Source: M3007 sp041736625 (lineage in GTDB: Bacteria; Bacteroidota; Bacteroidia; Chitinophagales; Saprospiraceae). From it: a DNA stretch of 41,589 nucleotides. Below, piece after piece: positions 15,188-23,777 of this stretch. The notes beneath the pieces were generated by a model. The model worked only from the letters and a program-made list of their open reading frames with translations. It searched no databases and was not told where the DNA came from. Location: the NCBI GenBank assembly GCA_041736625.1, contig JBGSTG010000002.1, positions 1 to 41,589 of the forward strand. Reading direction: 5' to 3'. Both the position numbers and the translations under genes were made by a program. How positions within the stretch are numbered: position 1 is the first letter of the stretch; each line of letters opens with the position of its first letter.

Positions 15188-15664
15188 ATGCACTTTCGCC
15201 GCAACCCCTTCATAGCCGCCGCCGGACTGTTCTTCCTTTTGGTTTGGGGCGCCGCCTGTTTCGACACCCATCAGGTCGACCCGGCTTTGCTCACGGGCCG
15301 ATGGATTTTGCAGTACGGATTTATCGACGGAAAGCAGAACGACCGGTTGAACGGCACTTTTTTTCAATTTCACCCCGACGGCACCATGGAAACCAACCTT
15401 CCGCTTGGTTTCGACCCGCGTACCCCGTTTGAGGTGGACGGCGAGGTGTTGTTGCAAAAAGGAGCACAAACATTTCGCTACCGCATCGAGGCGGTTTCGG
15501 ATACGCAATTGGTGTTGAGTACGGATCTGCGCGGCTCCCAATTCAGATTCGACCTTATTCCGGCTCCTGAAGTTGAAGAGGTATTGCCGGGCCAGGAAGA
15601 GGCTTCTCCAACGAATGATACACTGCCTCCGGATACGATGCGCGAGACGCCCGGCCAAGGTTAG
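15188..15664 (+). CDS. Small lipoprotein, lipocalin-like
   Basis: A 158-residue protein. The N-terminus is a lipoprotein signal (hydrophobic AAAGLFFLLVWGAAC, with C24 as the lipidated cysteine), so it is probably anchored in the outer or inner membrane. The body (LLTGRWILQYGFIDGK, FQFHPDGTMETN, FRYRIEAVSDTQLVLS) follows the pattern of small Bacteroidota lipocalin-like proteins; no ligand can be named. The last 35 residues are acidic, proline/threonine-rich and likely disordered. It converges on nusB with 8 bases between the stops. Confidence 0.75.
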   Translation: MHFRRNPFIAAAGLFFLLVWGAACFDTHQVDPALLTGRWILQYGFIDGKQNDRLNGTFFQFHPDGTMETNLPLGFDPRTPFEVDGEVLLQKGAQTFRYRIEAVSDTQLVLSTDLRGSQFRFDLIPAPEVEEVLPGQEEASPTNDTLPPDTMRETPGQG

Positions 15665-15672
15665 CAAGCGGG

Positions 15673-16611
15673 CTATTCCAGCAGCCCCCGCCCTTCTTTG
15701 TTGATCGCGCCGTCTTTTTCCAGTTTCTTCATGAGTTTATCCAGCACTCCGTTGATGAAATCCTTGGATTTTTCTGTGGAGTACAATTTGGAGATTTCGA
15801 TAAATTCATTGATCGTTACCTTGGGTGGAATGGTCGGGAAGTGGAGCAGTTCGCAGAGCGCCATTTTCAACATGACCATGTCTAAAACCGCTACTCGCTC
15901 CGCATCCCAGTTTTTGAGCACCGGATCGATGTGGGCGAACAACATTTCGTCTTCCTGACAGGTTTTTCGCAACAACGCCTCCCCAAATTCCCGAACTGTT
16001 TCGTCGGAAGGCTCGAACTCCTTGTAAAAGTCGCCGTTTTCCAACGGCATGGCCTTTATGGTCTTTTTGATGGCGCCAACGACAAGGGATTCGTCGTCGT
16101 ACCAATTGTTGAACCGCTCTTCGGTTAGCTCGACGAACAGATCGTTGTCTACCAAAAAGCGATACAACTCCAGGATCAGTTTGATGTGTTTTTCGTTGTC
16201 CAGTTCCGGGTCTGCCAGGTATTTTTTATACGTTTCCGTATCGGCAAACGTGAGGTACATGCGCCAGATGAGGTCTTCATCCAGGTCTTCATTGAACTTG
16301 TTTTTGGCGACAATATTCAGGAAAGGGATGTGGTTGGCCAGGCTTTGAACGCAGGGGTTGGTGTAAAGGACAGGCAGGAACACCTTGTCTTCCTCAGAAG
16401 GCAGCAGTTTGGATGCCCGGTTGGCCGCATCTTTCTCGGCGCACCCGATGACCCGAAGCATGAGGTACAGTTGAAATATGTACAACTCATAGGTTTTCCA
16501 GATGCCTCCGTTGTACTCCTCCTGGAGTGTTTTGAGGTCGAGGTGTTCGTCGCGGTTGAGCATATACAACAACTGCATAACTTTCACACGAACGCTGCGG
16601 CGGCTTAGCAT
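15673..16611 (-). CDS. nusB: Transcription antitermination factor NusB, long form
   Basis: NusB binds boxA RNA with NusE (ribosomal protein S10) and supports rRNA antitermination. At 312 residues it is over twice the E. coli length (139), as usual in Bacteroidota. The N-terminus SRRSVRVKVMQLLYML is the family opening; the NusB core is at the C-terminal end, with AERVAVLDMVMLKMALCELL, IPPKVTINEFIEISKLYST and KSKDFINGVLDKL. The middle ~130 residues are a lineage-specific helical insert. The ATG at 16611 is preceded by a TTTG-N20-TTTATTTG promoter candidate. Neighbours are unrelated. Confidence 0.95.
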   Translation of the reverse strand: MLSRRSVRVKVMQLLYMLNRDEHLDLKTLQEEYNGGIWKTYELYIFQLYLMLRVIGCAEKDAANRASKLLPSEEDKVFLPVLYTNPCVQSLANHIPFLNIVAKNKFNEDLDEDLIWRMYLTFADTETYKKYLADPELDNEKHIKLILELYRFLVDNDLFVELTEERFNNWYDDESLVVGAIKKTIKAMPLENGDFYKEFEPSDETVREFGEALLRKTCQEDEMLFAHIDPVLKNWDAERVAVLDMVMLKMALCELLHFPTIPPKVTINEFIEISKLYSTEKSKDFINGVLDKLMKKLEKDGAINKEGRGLLE

Positions 16612-16653
16612 GGTATTTCAAAGGACTTTTGTGAATAAGCGTGGAACTGGACG

Positions 16654-16685
16654 CAAATAAACGAATAATATCCGGTTCGCTCAAA
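16654..16685 (-). promoter_or_regulatory. Candidate promoter for nusB
   Basis: Minus strand: TTTG (16685-16682), 20 bases, TTTATTTG (16661-16654), a 7/8 match to TAnnTTTG. Predicted leader of about 35 bases. Confidence 0.4.
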
Positions 16686-16710
16686 ATAATCTCGCAGGTT
16701 GCCGGATATC

Positions 16711-17778
16711 CTATGGCCGGCTTTGCACCAACAGGGTTTTGCTTGTTGTGCCCAGGGGCGTTTGCAGCACGCATCGGTAGACACCTGTCGGCAAGGTAGG
16801 AAGCAACATTTGTTGCGTGCCGGAATGGAGGCCGTCCGGGATGTACGTCCAGACCACCTGGCCCTGGCTATTGGCAATGAAAAAACGGTTCGGTACGGTG
16901 TGTTGGGTCGACCAGTAGACCCAGGCCTCCCCGCTGGAGGGGTTTGGGAACAATTCAAATTGTCTGATGAAGTCGGGTGTTTGGGCAGACACAAGCTGTC
17001 GTTTGAGAACCGTTATGTCGTCTACCTGAACCATGTAGTCATCCCGGGAATCATGTAAAAAGGCGATGAACACCCAATTGCCGGCGTATTTTTCCAGCGA
17101 TACACTGTGTGGTTCCAGCCGGCCGTGCAGGAATGGAAACTGCTGGTTGTTGTCCACAAAGGTGTCCAGAAAAAAGAAGGCGGTATCGGTGTATGTTTTG
17201 GCGTGGATGTAGCCGTTGGAGAATAAAAAGTCGGCCGGGTTGAGCGAAGTATTGTTTGAATAAGCGATCATCTCCGCCTGTTGGAACAGGGTGTCGGCGA
17301 ATGCCTCAGATTCGGGGATGTTCGAACCGGTGCTCACCAACACCTTGTAGCCGTCGTGATAGGCGGGCCCCTGCAGGCTCAGGGATCGCCAGAAGAGCGT
17401 TTGTTCGTCGTCGGGAATAAAAATGGGCGGCGTGATCAGCCAGTTCATGGTTCTGACCGGGCGATCGAGCCAGGAGCAACTGGTGAACGCGTAATTGTCG
17501 TTGGGTTCATTGGTGCTTAAGTCGCTTTCCCAAAACCATCCGGTGGGCGGGCCGTCGGGCCCTGAAATGCACAAGCCGTCGGCGCCGTCGGCGTCGTAGT
17601 TGACCCATTCCTCGTCGTGGCCCGACGGGAAAGCCCGCATTTGCTGACCAGGGTCAACGGCGCTTTCAAAATTTTGAAAAAACAGGGTATCCTGTCCGGT
17701 GGTTGCTTTCGGTTGGGCGCCGAGAATGGTTGCAAAAAACAACGCCATTACGCCCGGCACGGTTGTACGGTAGTTCAT
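16711..17778 (-). CDS. Secreted protein with choice-of-anchor (jelly-roll) domain and T9SS type A sorting domain
   Basis: A 355-residue surface or secreted protein. The signal peptide ends at ILGAQ. Residues about 28-240 resemble the cleaved-adhesin/choice-of-anchor J beta-sandwich: FFQNFESAVDPGQ, NWLITPPIFI, LFWRSLSLQGPAYHDGYKVLVST and WVFIAFLHDSRDDYMVQVDDI. The last ~80 residues are a type A C-terminal domain for type IX secretion: FELFPNPSSGEAWVYW, then LPTGVYRCVL and a final K-x-LLVQ. The ligand is unknown. It is the last gene of the minus-strand cluster starting at 20848, 3 bases after the kinase gene, though its function looks unrelated. Confidence 0.85.
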   Translation of the reverse strand: MNYRTTVPGVMALFFATILGAQPKATTGQDTLFFQNFESAVDPGQQMRAFPSGHDEEWVNYDADGADGLCISGPDGPPTGWFWESDLSTNEPNDNYAFTSCSWLDRPVRTMNWLITPPIFIPDDEQTLFWRSLSLQGPAYHDGYKVLVSTGSNIPESEAFADTLFQQAEMIAYSNNTSLNPADFLFSNGYIHAKTYTDTAFFFLDTFVDNNQQFPFLHGRLEPHSVSLEKYAGNWVFIAFLHDSRDDYMVQVDDITVLKRQLVSAQTPDFIRQFELFPNPSSGEAWVYWSTQHTVPNRFFIANSQGQVVWTYIPDGLHSGTQQMLLPTLPTGVYRCVLQTPLGTTSKTLLVQSRP

Positions 17779-17781
17779 TGA

Positions 17782-18777
17782 CTATGCGGTTGTGGCCAAA
17801 GCGGCCTGAATTTCTTCCTCCAGTAACTTCCGGTTTACCGGCACCACGCCCGGAAATTCGCACACTTGCCCCCCTGCCAGATTCGACAATAAAGCCATCA
17901 AATCACTATCCATACCGGCAGCCAGCGCCAATGTGGCCACACTAATGACCGTATCGCCGGCTCCACTCACATCCGCCACCTTTCTGGGAATGGTGGGGTA
18001 CACTGCGCCTTTTTTTTCGACGTTCAAATATAGCCCTTTTTCCGATAAGGTGATCATGGTTATTTTGTTTTGCAGCATTTTCTGCAAATAGGCACTTGCC
18101 TGATCCAGCGAGTCCTGTTCCGCAGCAACAGGAAAAGGGGCGCTGTCGCGGATTTCTTTCAGATTCGGCTTGAACAGGTCGGCGCCTTTAAATGCAAAAA
18201 AATTCTTTCGCTTGGGGTCAACGGTGCACAATACGCCTTTCTCTTTGGCCATGTGCGTCACCTCCCGAATGACATCTTCCGTCAATACGCCTTTGTTGTA
18301 ATCTTGAAAGACGACCGCCTCTATGGGTTCGGAATCCAGCAGCCGGCGGATATTTTTCAGGAAATCGGCCGTTTCCGCAGGGTTCAGGTCGTGCGTATCT
18401 TCGGCGTCGACGCGAAGCATCTGCTGGTTGTTGCTGAGTATGCGGGTTTTTACGGTGGTTTTCCGGTGATCGGAAGCCACCAGTCCGACGTCGAGCAGCG
18501 CTGCGCCGGGCAGGAGCGCCCGGAAACGGTCGCCCTCGTAGTCGCGGCCCACCACGCTGCACAAAAGGGGGGTGCTGCCCAGCGCTTTGATGTTCAGGGC
18601 GACGTTGGCGGCGCCGCCAAGCCGGTCTTCCATGGCCGTTTGCAGCACGACCGGCACGGGCGCTTCAGGAGAGATGCGGTTGACCGAACCGGTGAGGTAG
18701 CGGTCGATCATGACGTCGCCTACGATCATCACGACGCGACCGGCGAGTTGATCCAGAATGGATGATGCAGATTTCAA
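17782..18777 (-). CDS. rfaE1: PfkB-family kinase, D-glycero-beta-D-manno-heptose-7-phosphate kinase-like (RfaE1)
   Basis: Predicted to phosphorylate D-glycero-beta-D-manno-heptose-7-phosphate at C1 on the way to ADP-heptose for lipopolysaccharide core. The 331-residue protein has the RfaE1 pattern: MIVGDVMIDRYLTGSVNRISPEAPVPV, DRLGGAANVALN, VDPKRKN and the PfkB catalytic DVSGAGDT near residue 270. It lacks the second (nucleotidyltransferase) domain of bifunctional HldE. The start is TTG at 18777: an in-frame TAG 12 bases upstream leaves no ATG. It sits between the MBL gene (9-base gap) and the T9SS gene (3-base gap). Confidence 0.88.
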   Translation of the reverse strand: MKSASSILDQLAGRVVMIVGDVMIDRYLTGSVNRISPEAPVPVVLQTAMEDRLGGAANVALNIKALGSTPLLCSVVGRDYEGDRFRALLPGAALLDVGLVASDHRKTTVKTRILSNNQQMLRVDAEDTHDLNPAETADFLKNIRRLLDSEPIEAVVFQDYNKGVLTEDVIREVTHMAKEKGVLCTVDPKRKNFFAFKGADLFKPNLKEIRDSAPFPVAAEQDSLDQASAYLQKMLQNKITMITLSEKGLYLNVEKKGAVYPTIPRKVADVSGAGDTVISVATLALAAGMDSDLMALLSNLAGGQVCEFPGVVPVNRKLLEEEIQAALATTA

Positions 18778-18786
18778 AGATGTTGT

Positions 18787-19689
18787 CTATTGACGCTTTT
18801 TCCAGTATCGCAACAACCCCGCTACGGACATAAAGGCGGGGTTAGCGGCTTCGTACCGGGCCTGGTCGGCTTCACTGATGCCGGCCAGTTCCAGTTTTTC
18901 ACGGACAAAGTTCTGAAAAAGCGGCGTAATGACCTCCACCGGTGTTTGTTGCCGGAAATGTGGTTCCATCCAGGCGGCCCATTCGAGCAGGTTTTGCTCC
19001 AACTCGGCCAGGTGCGCCTCCTTGTTGGTTACGGCGCCGAAATGGGTCAGGTACAGGGTGTCGACCGGCAAGGCGCGCAACAGCCGGATGCTTTCCTGCC
19101 AGTCGCCGATGTGAATATCGGGCGGCGGGCAGGGCGGCGCGACGATGCCGGCCCCAACGGGTTTCACGCCCGCCACGTCGCCGGTGAACACCACAGGCTC
19201 GGCTCCGGGCGCTGCTGTCTGCCAGGCGATGTGGTGCGTGGCGTGTCCGGGCGTGTACCAGGCGGTGAAATTCAAGTCGCCGACGAGGATCGATTCTCCG
19301 TGCTGCGGCGCGTACAATTGCTGCTCCGGGATGGGTTCCATGGCGCCCCAAAGCCGGTCCATGGACTCGCCGTAGATCATCCGGGCGGAGTTGTACAGTT
19401 TTTCCGGCGAGGCGAGGTGGGGCAACCCAACCGGGTGCACATACACCCTGGCACCCGCTCTGGCAAAAGCCCACGCAGCGCCGGCGTGATCGAAATGGAT
19501 GTGTGTCAGGAAAACGTGCCGGAAATCTTCAATCGAAAAGCCGTGTTTTACCAGTTCCGCCCGCAAGTGGGGAAAGGTGGCATACGGACCCGTCTCCACC
19601 AGGGCCAGTCCGTCGCGGGTTTCCACCACAAAAACGCCGATGGCTTCCTGCAGTTGAAGAAAGTCGAGGTCTATGACGTGAATACGCAT
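18787..19689 (-). CDS. MBL-fold metal-dependent hydrolase
   Basis: A 300-residue metallo-beta-lactamase-fold enzyme. The metal motif LTHIHFDHAG (H63, H65, D67, H68) is complete, followed by a later histidine in TPGHATHHIAWQ and an aspartate in FTGDVAG. The N-terminus HVIDLDFLQLQEAIGVFVVET is the usual first beta strands. The substrate cannot be assigned; glyoxalase II-like thioesters or lactones are candidates. The next gene upstream is an acyl-CoA dehydrogenase (7-base gap), which would fit a thioester hydrolase, but this is inference. Confidence 0.85.
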   Translation of the reverse strand: MRIHVIDLDFLQLQEAIGVFVVETRDGLALVETGPYATFPHLRAELVKHGFSIEDFRHVFLTHIHFDHAGAAWAFARAGARVYVHPVGLPHLASPEKLYNSARMIYGESMDRLWGAMEPIPEQQLYAPQHGESILVGDLNFTAWYTPGHATHHIAWQTAAPGAEPVVFTGDVAGVKPVGAGIVAPPCPPPDIHIGDWQESIRLLRALPVDTLYLTHFGAVTNKEAHLAELEQNLLEWAAWMEPHFRQQTPVEVITPLFQNFVREKLELAGISEADQARYEAANPAFMSVAGLLRYWKKRQ

Positions 19690-19696
19690 AGTTGTT

Positions 19697-20848
19697 TCAA
19701 TGCCCTTTCAGCACTTCGCGGGAGATGACCAGTTTCTGGATTTCGGAAGTGCCCTCGCCGATGGTGCAGAGCTTGGAGTCGCGGTAAAATTTTTCAACAG
19801 GAAAATCCTTGGTATAGCCGTACCCGCCATGAATCTGAATGGCGTCGGTGCTCACCTCCACGCAAATTTCCGAGGCGTAGTATTTGGCCATTGCCGACTC
19901 CTTGGTCACCTTTTTGTGGGCATTTTTCAGTTCGCCTGCCTGGCGGGTAAGCAGTTCGGCTGCTTCGATCTTGGTGGCCATGTCGGCCAGCTTGAAACCA
20001 ATGCCCTGAAAGTTGGCGATGGGTGTGCCGAATTGCTGGCGCTCTTTGGCGTATTTAATGGATGCTTCGTATGCGCCTTTGGCGATGCCGAGCGACAGGG
20101 CTGCTATGGAAATGCGGCCTCCGTCGAGTATTTTCATAGACTGGATGAATCCTTCACCCTCTTGTCCGAGCATCTGGCTTTTGTGCACCCGGCAGTTGTC
20201 GAATATGAGTTCGGCTGTTTCGCTGGCGCGCATGCCGAGTTTGTTCTCTTTTTTGCCGGAGCGGAAACCGGGGGTGCCGCGTTCGATGATAAAGGCCGAC
20301 ATGCCGTGGCTGTCGAGCAGTTCGCCGGTGCGCACGATCACGACGGCCACATTGCCGCTGATGCCGTGCGTGATCCAGCATTTGGTGCCGTTGATCACGT
20401 AGTCGTCGCCGTCTTTGACGGCCACACACTGCATGCGCCCGGCGTCGGAGCCCGTGTTGGGTTCGGTAAGCCCCCAGGCGCCAATCCACTCGCCGGTAGC
20501 CAGCAAGGGCAAATATTTGCGTTTCTGCACCTCGTCGCCAAACATCATGATGTGGCCGGTGCACAGCGAGTTGTGTGCAGCGACGCTCAAACCGATGGAA
20601 CTGCATACTTTGGCGATCTCTTCGATCACGGTGATGTACTCCTGGTAGCCCAGACCCGCTCCGTGGTATTCCTCCGGCACCAGTACGCCCAGGAAGCCTT
20701 GTTCACCCATTTTGTGGAAGAGGTCAACGGGGAAATGTTGCGCCTCGTCCCATTCCATGACATACGGCCGGATGTGGGTTTCGGCAAAAGCGCGGGCGCT
20801 TTCTCGGATAAGCTGCAGATTGTCGGTAAGCTCGGCGGATTGAACCAT
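19697..20848 (-). CDS. Acyl-CoA dehydrogenase
   Basis: FAD enzyme that oxidises acyl-CoA to enoyl-CoA in fatty-acid or branched-chain degradation. The 383-residue protein has the full family layout: helical N-domain with VMEWDEAQHFPVDLFHKMGEQGFLG, ITEEIAKVCSSIGLS-like helix, the flavin-binding middle domain (WGLTEPNTGSDA, CWITHG), and a C-terminal domain with IQIHGGYGYTKDFPVEKFYRD and the catalytic E365 in IGEGTSEIQ. Chain length cannot be told. It is the first gene of a minus-strand cluster (MBL, kinase, T9SS) and has a perfect TATCTTTG box about 90 bases upstream. Confidence 0.93.
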   Translation of the reverse strand: MVQSAELTDNLQLIRESARAFAETHIRPYVMEWDEAQHFPVDLFHKMGEQGFLGVLVPEEYHGAGLGYQEYITVIEEIAKVCSSIGLSVAAHNSLCTGHIMMFGDEVQKRKYLPLLATGEWIGAWGLTEPNTGSDAGRMQCVAVKDGDDYVINGTKCWITHGISGNVAVVIVRTGELLDSHGMSAFIIERGTPGFRSGKKENKLGMRASETAELIFDNCRVHKSQMLGQEGEGFIQSMKILDGGRISIAALSLGIAKGAYEASIKYAKERQQFGTPIANFQGIGFKLADMATKIEAAELLTRQAGELKNAHKKVTKESAMAKYYASEICVEVSTDAIQIHGGYGYTKDFPVEKFYRDSKLCTIGEGTSEIQKLVISREVLKGH

Positions 20849-20935
20849 GATGCTGAATTCGATGTGATGGTAAATTTGCTATTCCTTTTTTTAAACACCT
20901 GTTCAGATGAAAAGGTTTGGTTGGGTAAGGCGAAG

Positions 20936-20943
20936 CAAAGATA
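20936..20943 (-). promoter_or_regulatory. TATCTTTG -7 box upstream of the acyl-CoA dehydrogenase gene
   Basis: A perfect match to TAnnTTTG on the minus strand; no clear TTG -33 box is found at 19-23 bases. Leader of about 80 bases. Confidence 0.45.
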
Positions 20944-21080
20944 GCCGGACTGGCGTAGATTTTCGGAATTTTTTTCTGTTAAAGCGAAAAAATCTATTTT
21001 AATTAGCGAATTTTTGCTGATTTTTTTATGTTTATTTGGAAGGTGTTGTTATTTTCGTTGCTGCGTTGTGGGTAGTGTCT

Positions 21081-22355
21081 TCAGTATCCGTATGCATCGC
21101 CCCAATCTGCTTTCAATTTTTGCCGGACGCGTTCTTCGGCCGGATTGTCGGCCGGTTCATAAAATCGAACGCCCTTTAGTTGTTCGGGCAGGTAATTTTG
21201 GCGCACAAAGTGACCCGGGAAATCGTGTGCATACCGGTAGTTTTCGCCGTAGTTCAGCGCTTTCATAAGTTTGGTGGGTGCGTTTCGCAGGTGCAGGGGT
21301 ACGGGTGGCGTTTCTTGTCGGCGAACGGCGGCCAGGGCGTTGTCAATGGCCAGGTAAGCGGAGTTGCTTTTGGGGGAAGTGGCCAGGTAAACGGCGCACT
21401 GGCCCAGGATGATGCGGGCCTCGGGCATGCCGATCATGCGAATGGCGTCCATGGTACTGGTGGCGAGGAGCAGGGCGTTCGGATTGGCCAACCCCACGTC
21501 TTCGGCGGCAAGGATCACCATGCGCCGGGCGATGAACTCGATGTCTTCGCCGCCGTCGAGCATGCGGGCCAGCCAGTACAGGGCGCCGTTGGGGTCGGAG
21601 CCGCGCATGCTTTTGATGAAGGCGGAGATGATGTCGTAGTGTTGTTCGCCGGACTTGTCGTACAGGGCCAGGTTTTGCTGAATGCGGGTTTTTACCAGCT
21701 CATTGGTGATGACGAGGCGTTCGCCGGCCTGCTGAAAATGGCAGATCAGCTCCAGGGCATTGAGCAACCGGCGCGCGTCGCCGCCGGAGTACAGCAACAG
21801 GGCGTCGGTTTCCTGCAGGTCGATCTCGAGGGTTTTCAGCACGGCATCTTCTCTGACGGCGCGGTGCAGGAGCCCCTCCAATTCGCCCTTGTCCAGGTGA
21901 TCGAGCACGTATACCTGGCAGCGGGAGAGCAGGGCCGGGATGACCTCAAAGGAAGGGTTTTCGGTGGTGGCGCCGATGAGGGTGACGATGCCTTTTTCCA
22001 CCGCACCCAACAGGGCATCCTGCTGGCTTTTGGAGAAGCGATGGATCTCGTCGATAAAAAGAATGGCGCCGCGACCCTGAAAGAGGTTCTGCTTCTGCGC
22101 CTGCTCAATCACGTCCCGAATGTCCTTGACCCCGGCGTTGATCGCGCTCAGCGCATGAAAGGGTTTCTGCAAATTCTGGGCAATCAGTTGGGCAAGCGTG
22201 GTTTTGCCCACACCGGGAGGGCCCCATAGAATAAAAGAGGGTATCTTTCCCGCTTCCATGGACTGGCGCAGCACCGCGCCCTCGCCCACCAGGTGGGTCT
22301 GCCCGACAAATTCTTCCAGCGTTTTAGGGCGCATACGCTCTGCCAAAGGGATCAT
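21081..22355 (-). CDS. rarA: Replication-associated recombination protein RarA (MgsA)
   Basis: AAA+ ATPase of the clamp-loader clade acting at stalled forks with single-strand binding protein and DNA polymerase. The 424-residue protein opens with MIPLAERMRPKTLEEFVGQ, Walker A GPPGVGKT at residues 45-52, Walker B ILFIDEIHRFSK, sensor 1 GATTENPSFE, and the C-terminal RarA domain with AFIKSMRGSDPNGALYWLARML and YLATSPKSNSAY. The ATG at 22355 gives the family N-terminus; a 36-residue extension would run into the divergent lipoprotein gene. Only 41 bases separate it from that gene. Confidence 0.96.
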   Translation of the reverse strand: MIPLAERMRPKTLEEFVGQTHLVGEGAVLRQSMEAGKIPSFILWGPPGVGKTTLAQLIAQNLQKPFHALSAINAGVKDIRDVIEQAQKQNLFQGRGAILFIDEIHRFSKSQQDALLGAVEKGIVTLIGATTENPSFEVIPALLSRCQVYVLDHLDKGELEGLLHRAVREDAVLKTLEIDLQETDALLLYSGGDARRLLNALELICHFQQAGERLVITNELVKTRIQQNLALYDKSGEQHYDIISAFIKSMRGSDPNGALYWLARMLDGGEDIEFIARRMVILAAEDVGLANPNALLLATSTMDAIRMIGMPEARIILGQCAVYLATSPKSNSAYLAIDNALAAVRRQETPPVPLHLRNAPTKLMKALNYGENYRYAHDFPGHFVRQNYLPEQLKGVRFYEPADNPAEERVRQKLKADWGDAYGY

Positions 22356-22396
22356 TTTGCTTAATTTTAACCCAAAATTCCAAACCGGAACAACAC

Positions 22397-23770
22397 ATGA
22401 GACTGTTACCCGTATTGTACCTTTTGCCGACGGCTTTTCTGTTCTTTCAATGCAAAAGTGCAAAAATTACCAATGCCCCCAAACCCGGTGAATCCTATCC
22501 CTATATGTTGGAAGCGCCCCCAGTATCCACGATTACCATCCCGGTGCATATTTCCGCCGAGGATATGAGTAAAACCATCAACAACTCCCTGCCGTATGTT
22601 TTGTACGACGACAACTCCTACAGCGGCGACAACCTGATGTTCCGGGCCACCCGCAGCAACAAACGCATCGAACTCACCATGAGCGGTAATACCCTCAAGT
22701 TCAACGTGCCGGTGCGCCTGTGGATCAAGCAAAACCTGTACGTAGGCGCTGCAGAGGCAGAAGGGGAGCTTAACCTCGGTATGCGTACCACCTATGCCAT
22801 CAACCCCGACTGGACGCTGCGCACCCAAACCAGCGTGGATTACCACGAATGGCTCCAGAAACCGGTGCTCCGAACCGGCCTGGGAAACGTCAACATCGAG
22901 TCACTCGCCAACCTGGCCCTCAACCAAAGCAAAACCTACCTGACCAGGGAGATCGACCGATACGTAGCCGAGCGATTCAGCCTGCGCCCTTATGTAGAAG
23001 AAGCCTGGCAGGCGATGCAGGCGCCCATTTTACTGGACCCGACTTACCAGATGTGGGTGAAAACAACACCCAGGTCCATTGGCATGACCCCCATCCAGGC
23101 CGACTCCCGGGCCATGCGGGCCAAAATCGGGGTGGATTGCATCAACGACGTCACCTTCGGTGAAAAACCCGCCTTTCGGGAAAATTCCTGGCTGCCCAAC
23201 CTGAACATCTTGCCGGAAAATACCCCCGATTCCTTCCGGGCGATGATCGTAACCGACGTGTCTTTCCCCGAAGCGGAACGGCTGGCCAAGCAGTACGTCC
23301 TCGGTCAGGAGTTCAGCTCAGGGAAAAACAAGGTCAAGGTGGACGACTTGAAAATTTGGGGCAACAACGACCGCGTGGTGGTCAACACCTTGCTGTCCGG
23401 CACGTTCAACGGCAATATTTATTTTATCGGCAAACCGGTTTACAACCGCGCCAAAAACCAGATTGAGGTGGAAGACCTTGATTTTCACATCGATTCCAAA
23501 AATTTCCTGCACAAATCGGCTGCGTGGATATTTTCCGGTCCCATCAAAAACCAGATGCGCAAGGCCATGGTCTTTCCCCTGGCGGAAAATATCGAATACG
23601 CCAAACAGTCGGCCCGACAAACACTGTCCCACTATGAAATACAACCGGGCATTGTACTCACCGGAACGGTGAATGACATTGTTGTGGACGGAACCTATGT
23701 GACGCCCAAAGGCATTCTGGTCAACATTTCGGCGACGGGCCAGTTAAATATTGACGTGAAAGGGCTGTAG
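22397..23770 (+). CDS. DUF4403 lipoprotein
   Basis: A 457-residue protein of the DUF4403 family, frequent in Bacteroidota. The signal peptide (LLPVLYLLPTAFLFFQC) ends with a lipidated cysteine at C19. The body is a repeated beta/alpha pattern compatible with a tubular lipid-binding (TULIP-like) fold: ISAEDMSKTINNSLP near residue 55, IWGNNDRVVVNTLLSGTFNGNIYFIGKPVY near residue 320, and a C-terminal VLTGTVNDIVVDGTYVTPKGILV. Function is unknown. It is divergent from rarA and convergent with sbcC (7 bases between stops). Confidence 0.88.
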   Translation: MRLLPVLYLLPTAFLFFQCKSAKITNAPKPGESYPYMLEAPPVSTITIPVHISAEDMSKTINNSLPYVLYDDNSYSGDNLMFRATRSNKRIELTMSGNTLKFNVPVRLWIKQNLYVGAAEAEGELNLGMRTTYAINPDWTLRTQTSVDYHEWLQKPVLRTGLGNVNIESLANLALNQSKTYLTREIDRYVAERFSLRPYVEEAWQAMQAPILLDPTYQMWVKTTPRSIGMTPIQADSRAMRAKIGVDCINDVTFGEKPAFRENSWLPNLNILPENTPDSFRAMIVTDVSFPEAERLAKQYVLGQEFSSGKNKVKVDDLKIWGNNDRVVVNTLLSGTFNGNIYFIGKPVYNRAKNQIEVEDLDFHIDSKNFLHKSAAWIFSGPIKNQMRKAMVFPLAENIEYAKQSARQTLSHYEIQPGIVLTGTVNDIVVDGTYVTPKGILVNISATGQLNIDVKGL

Positions 23771-23777
23771 CCGCGCG

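Noticed and set aside
21081..22463. Longer rarA start at 22463
   Set aside because: It would add 36 residues without homology and overlap the signal peptide region of the divergent lipoprotein gene.
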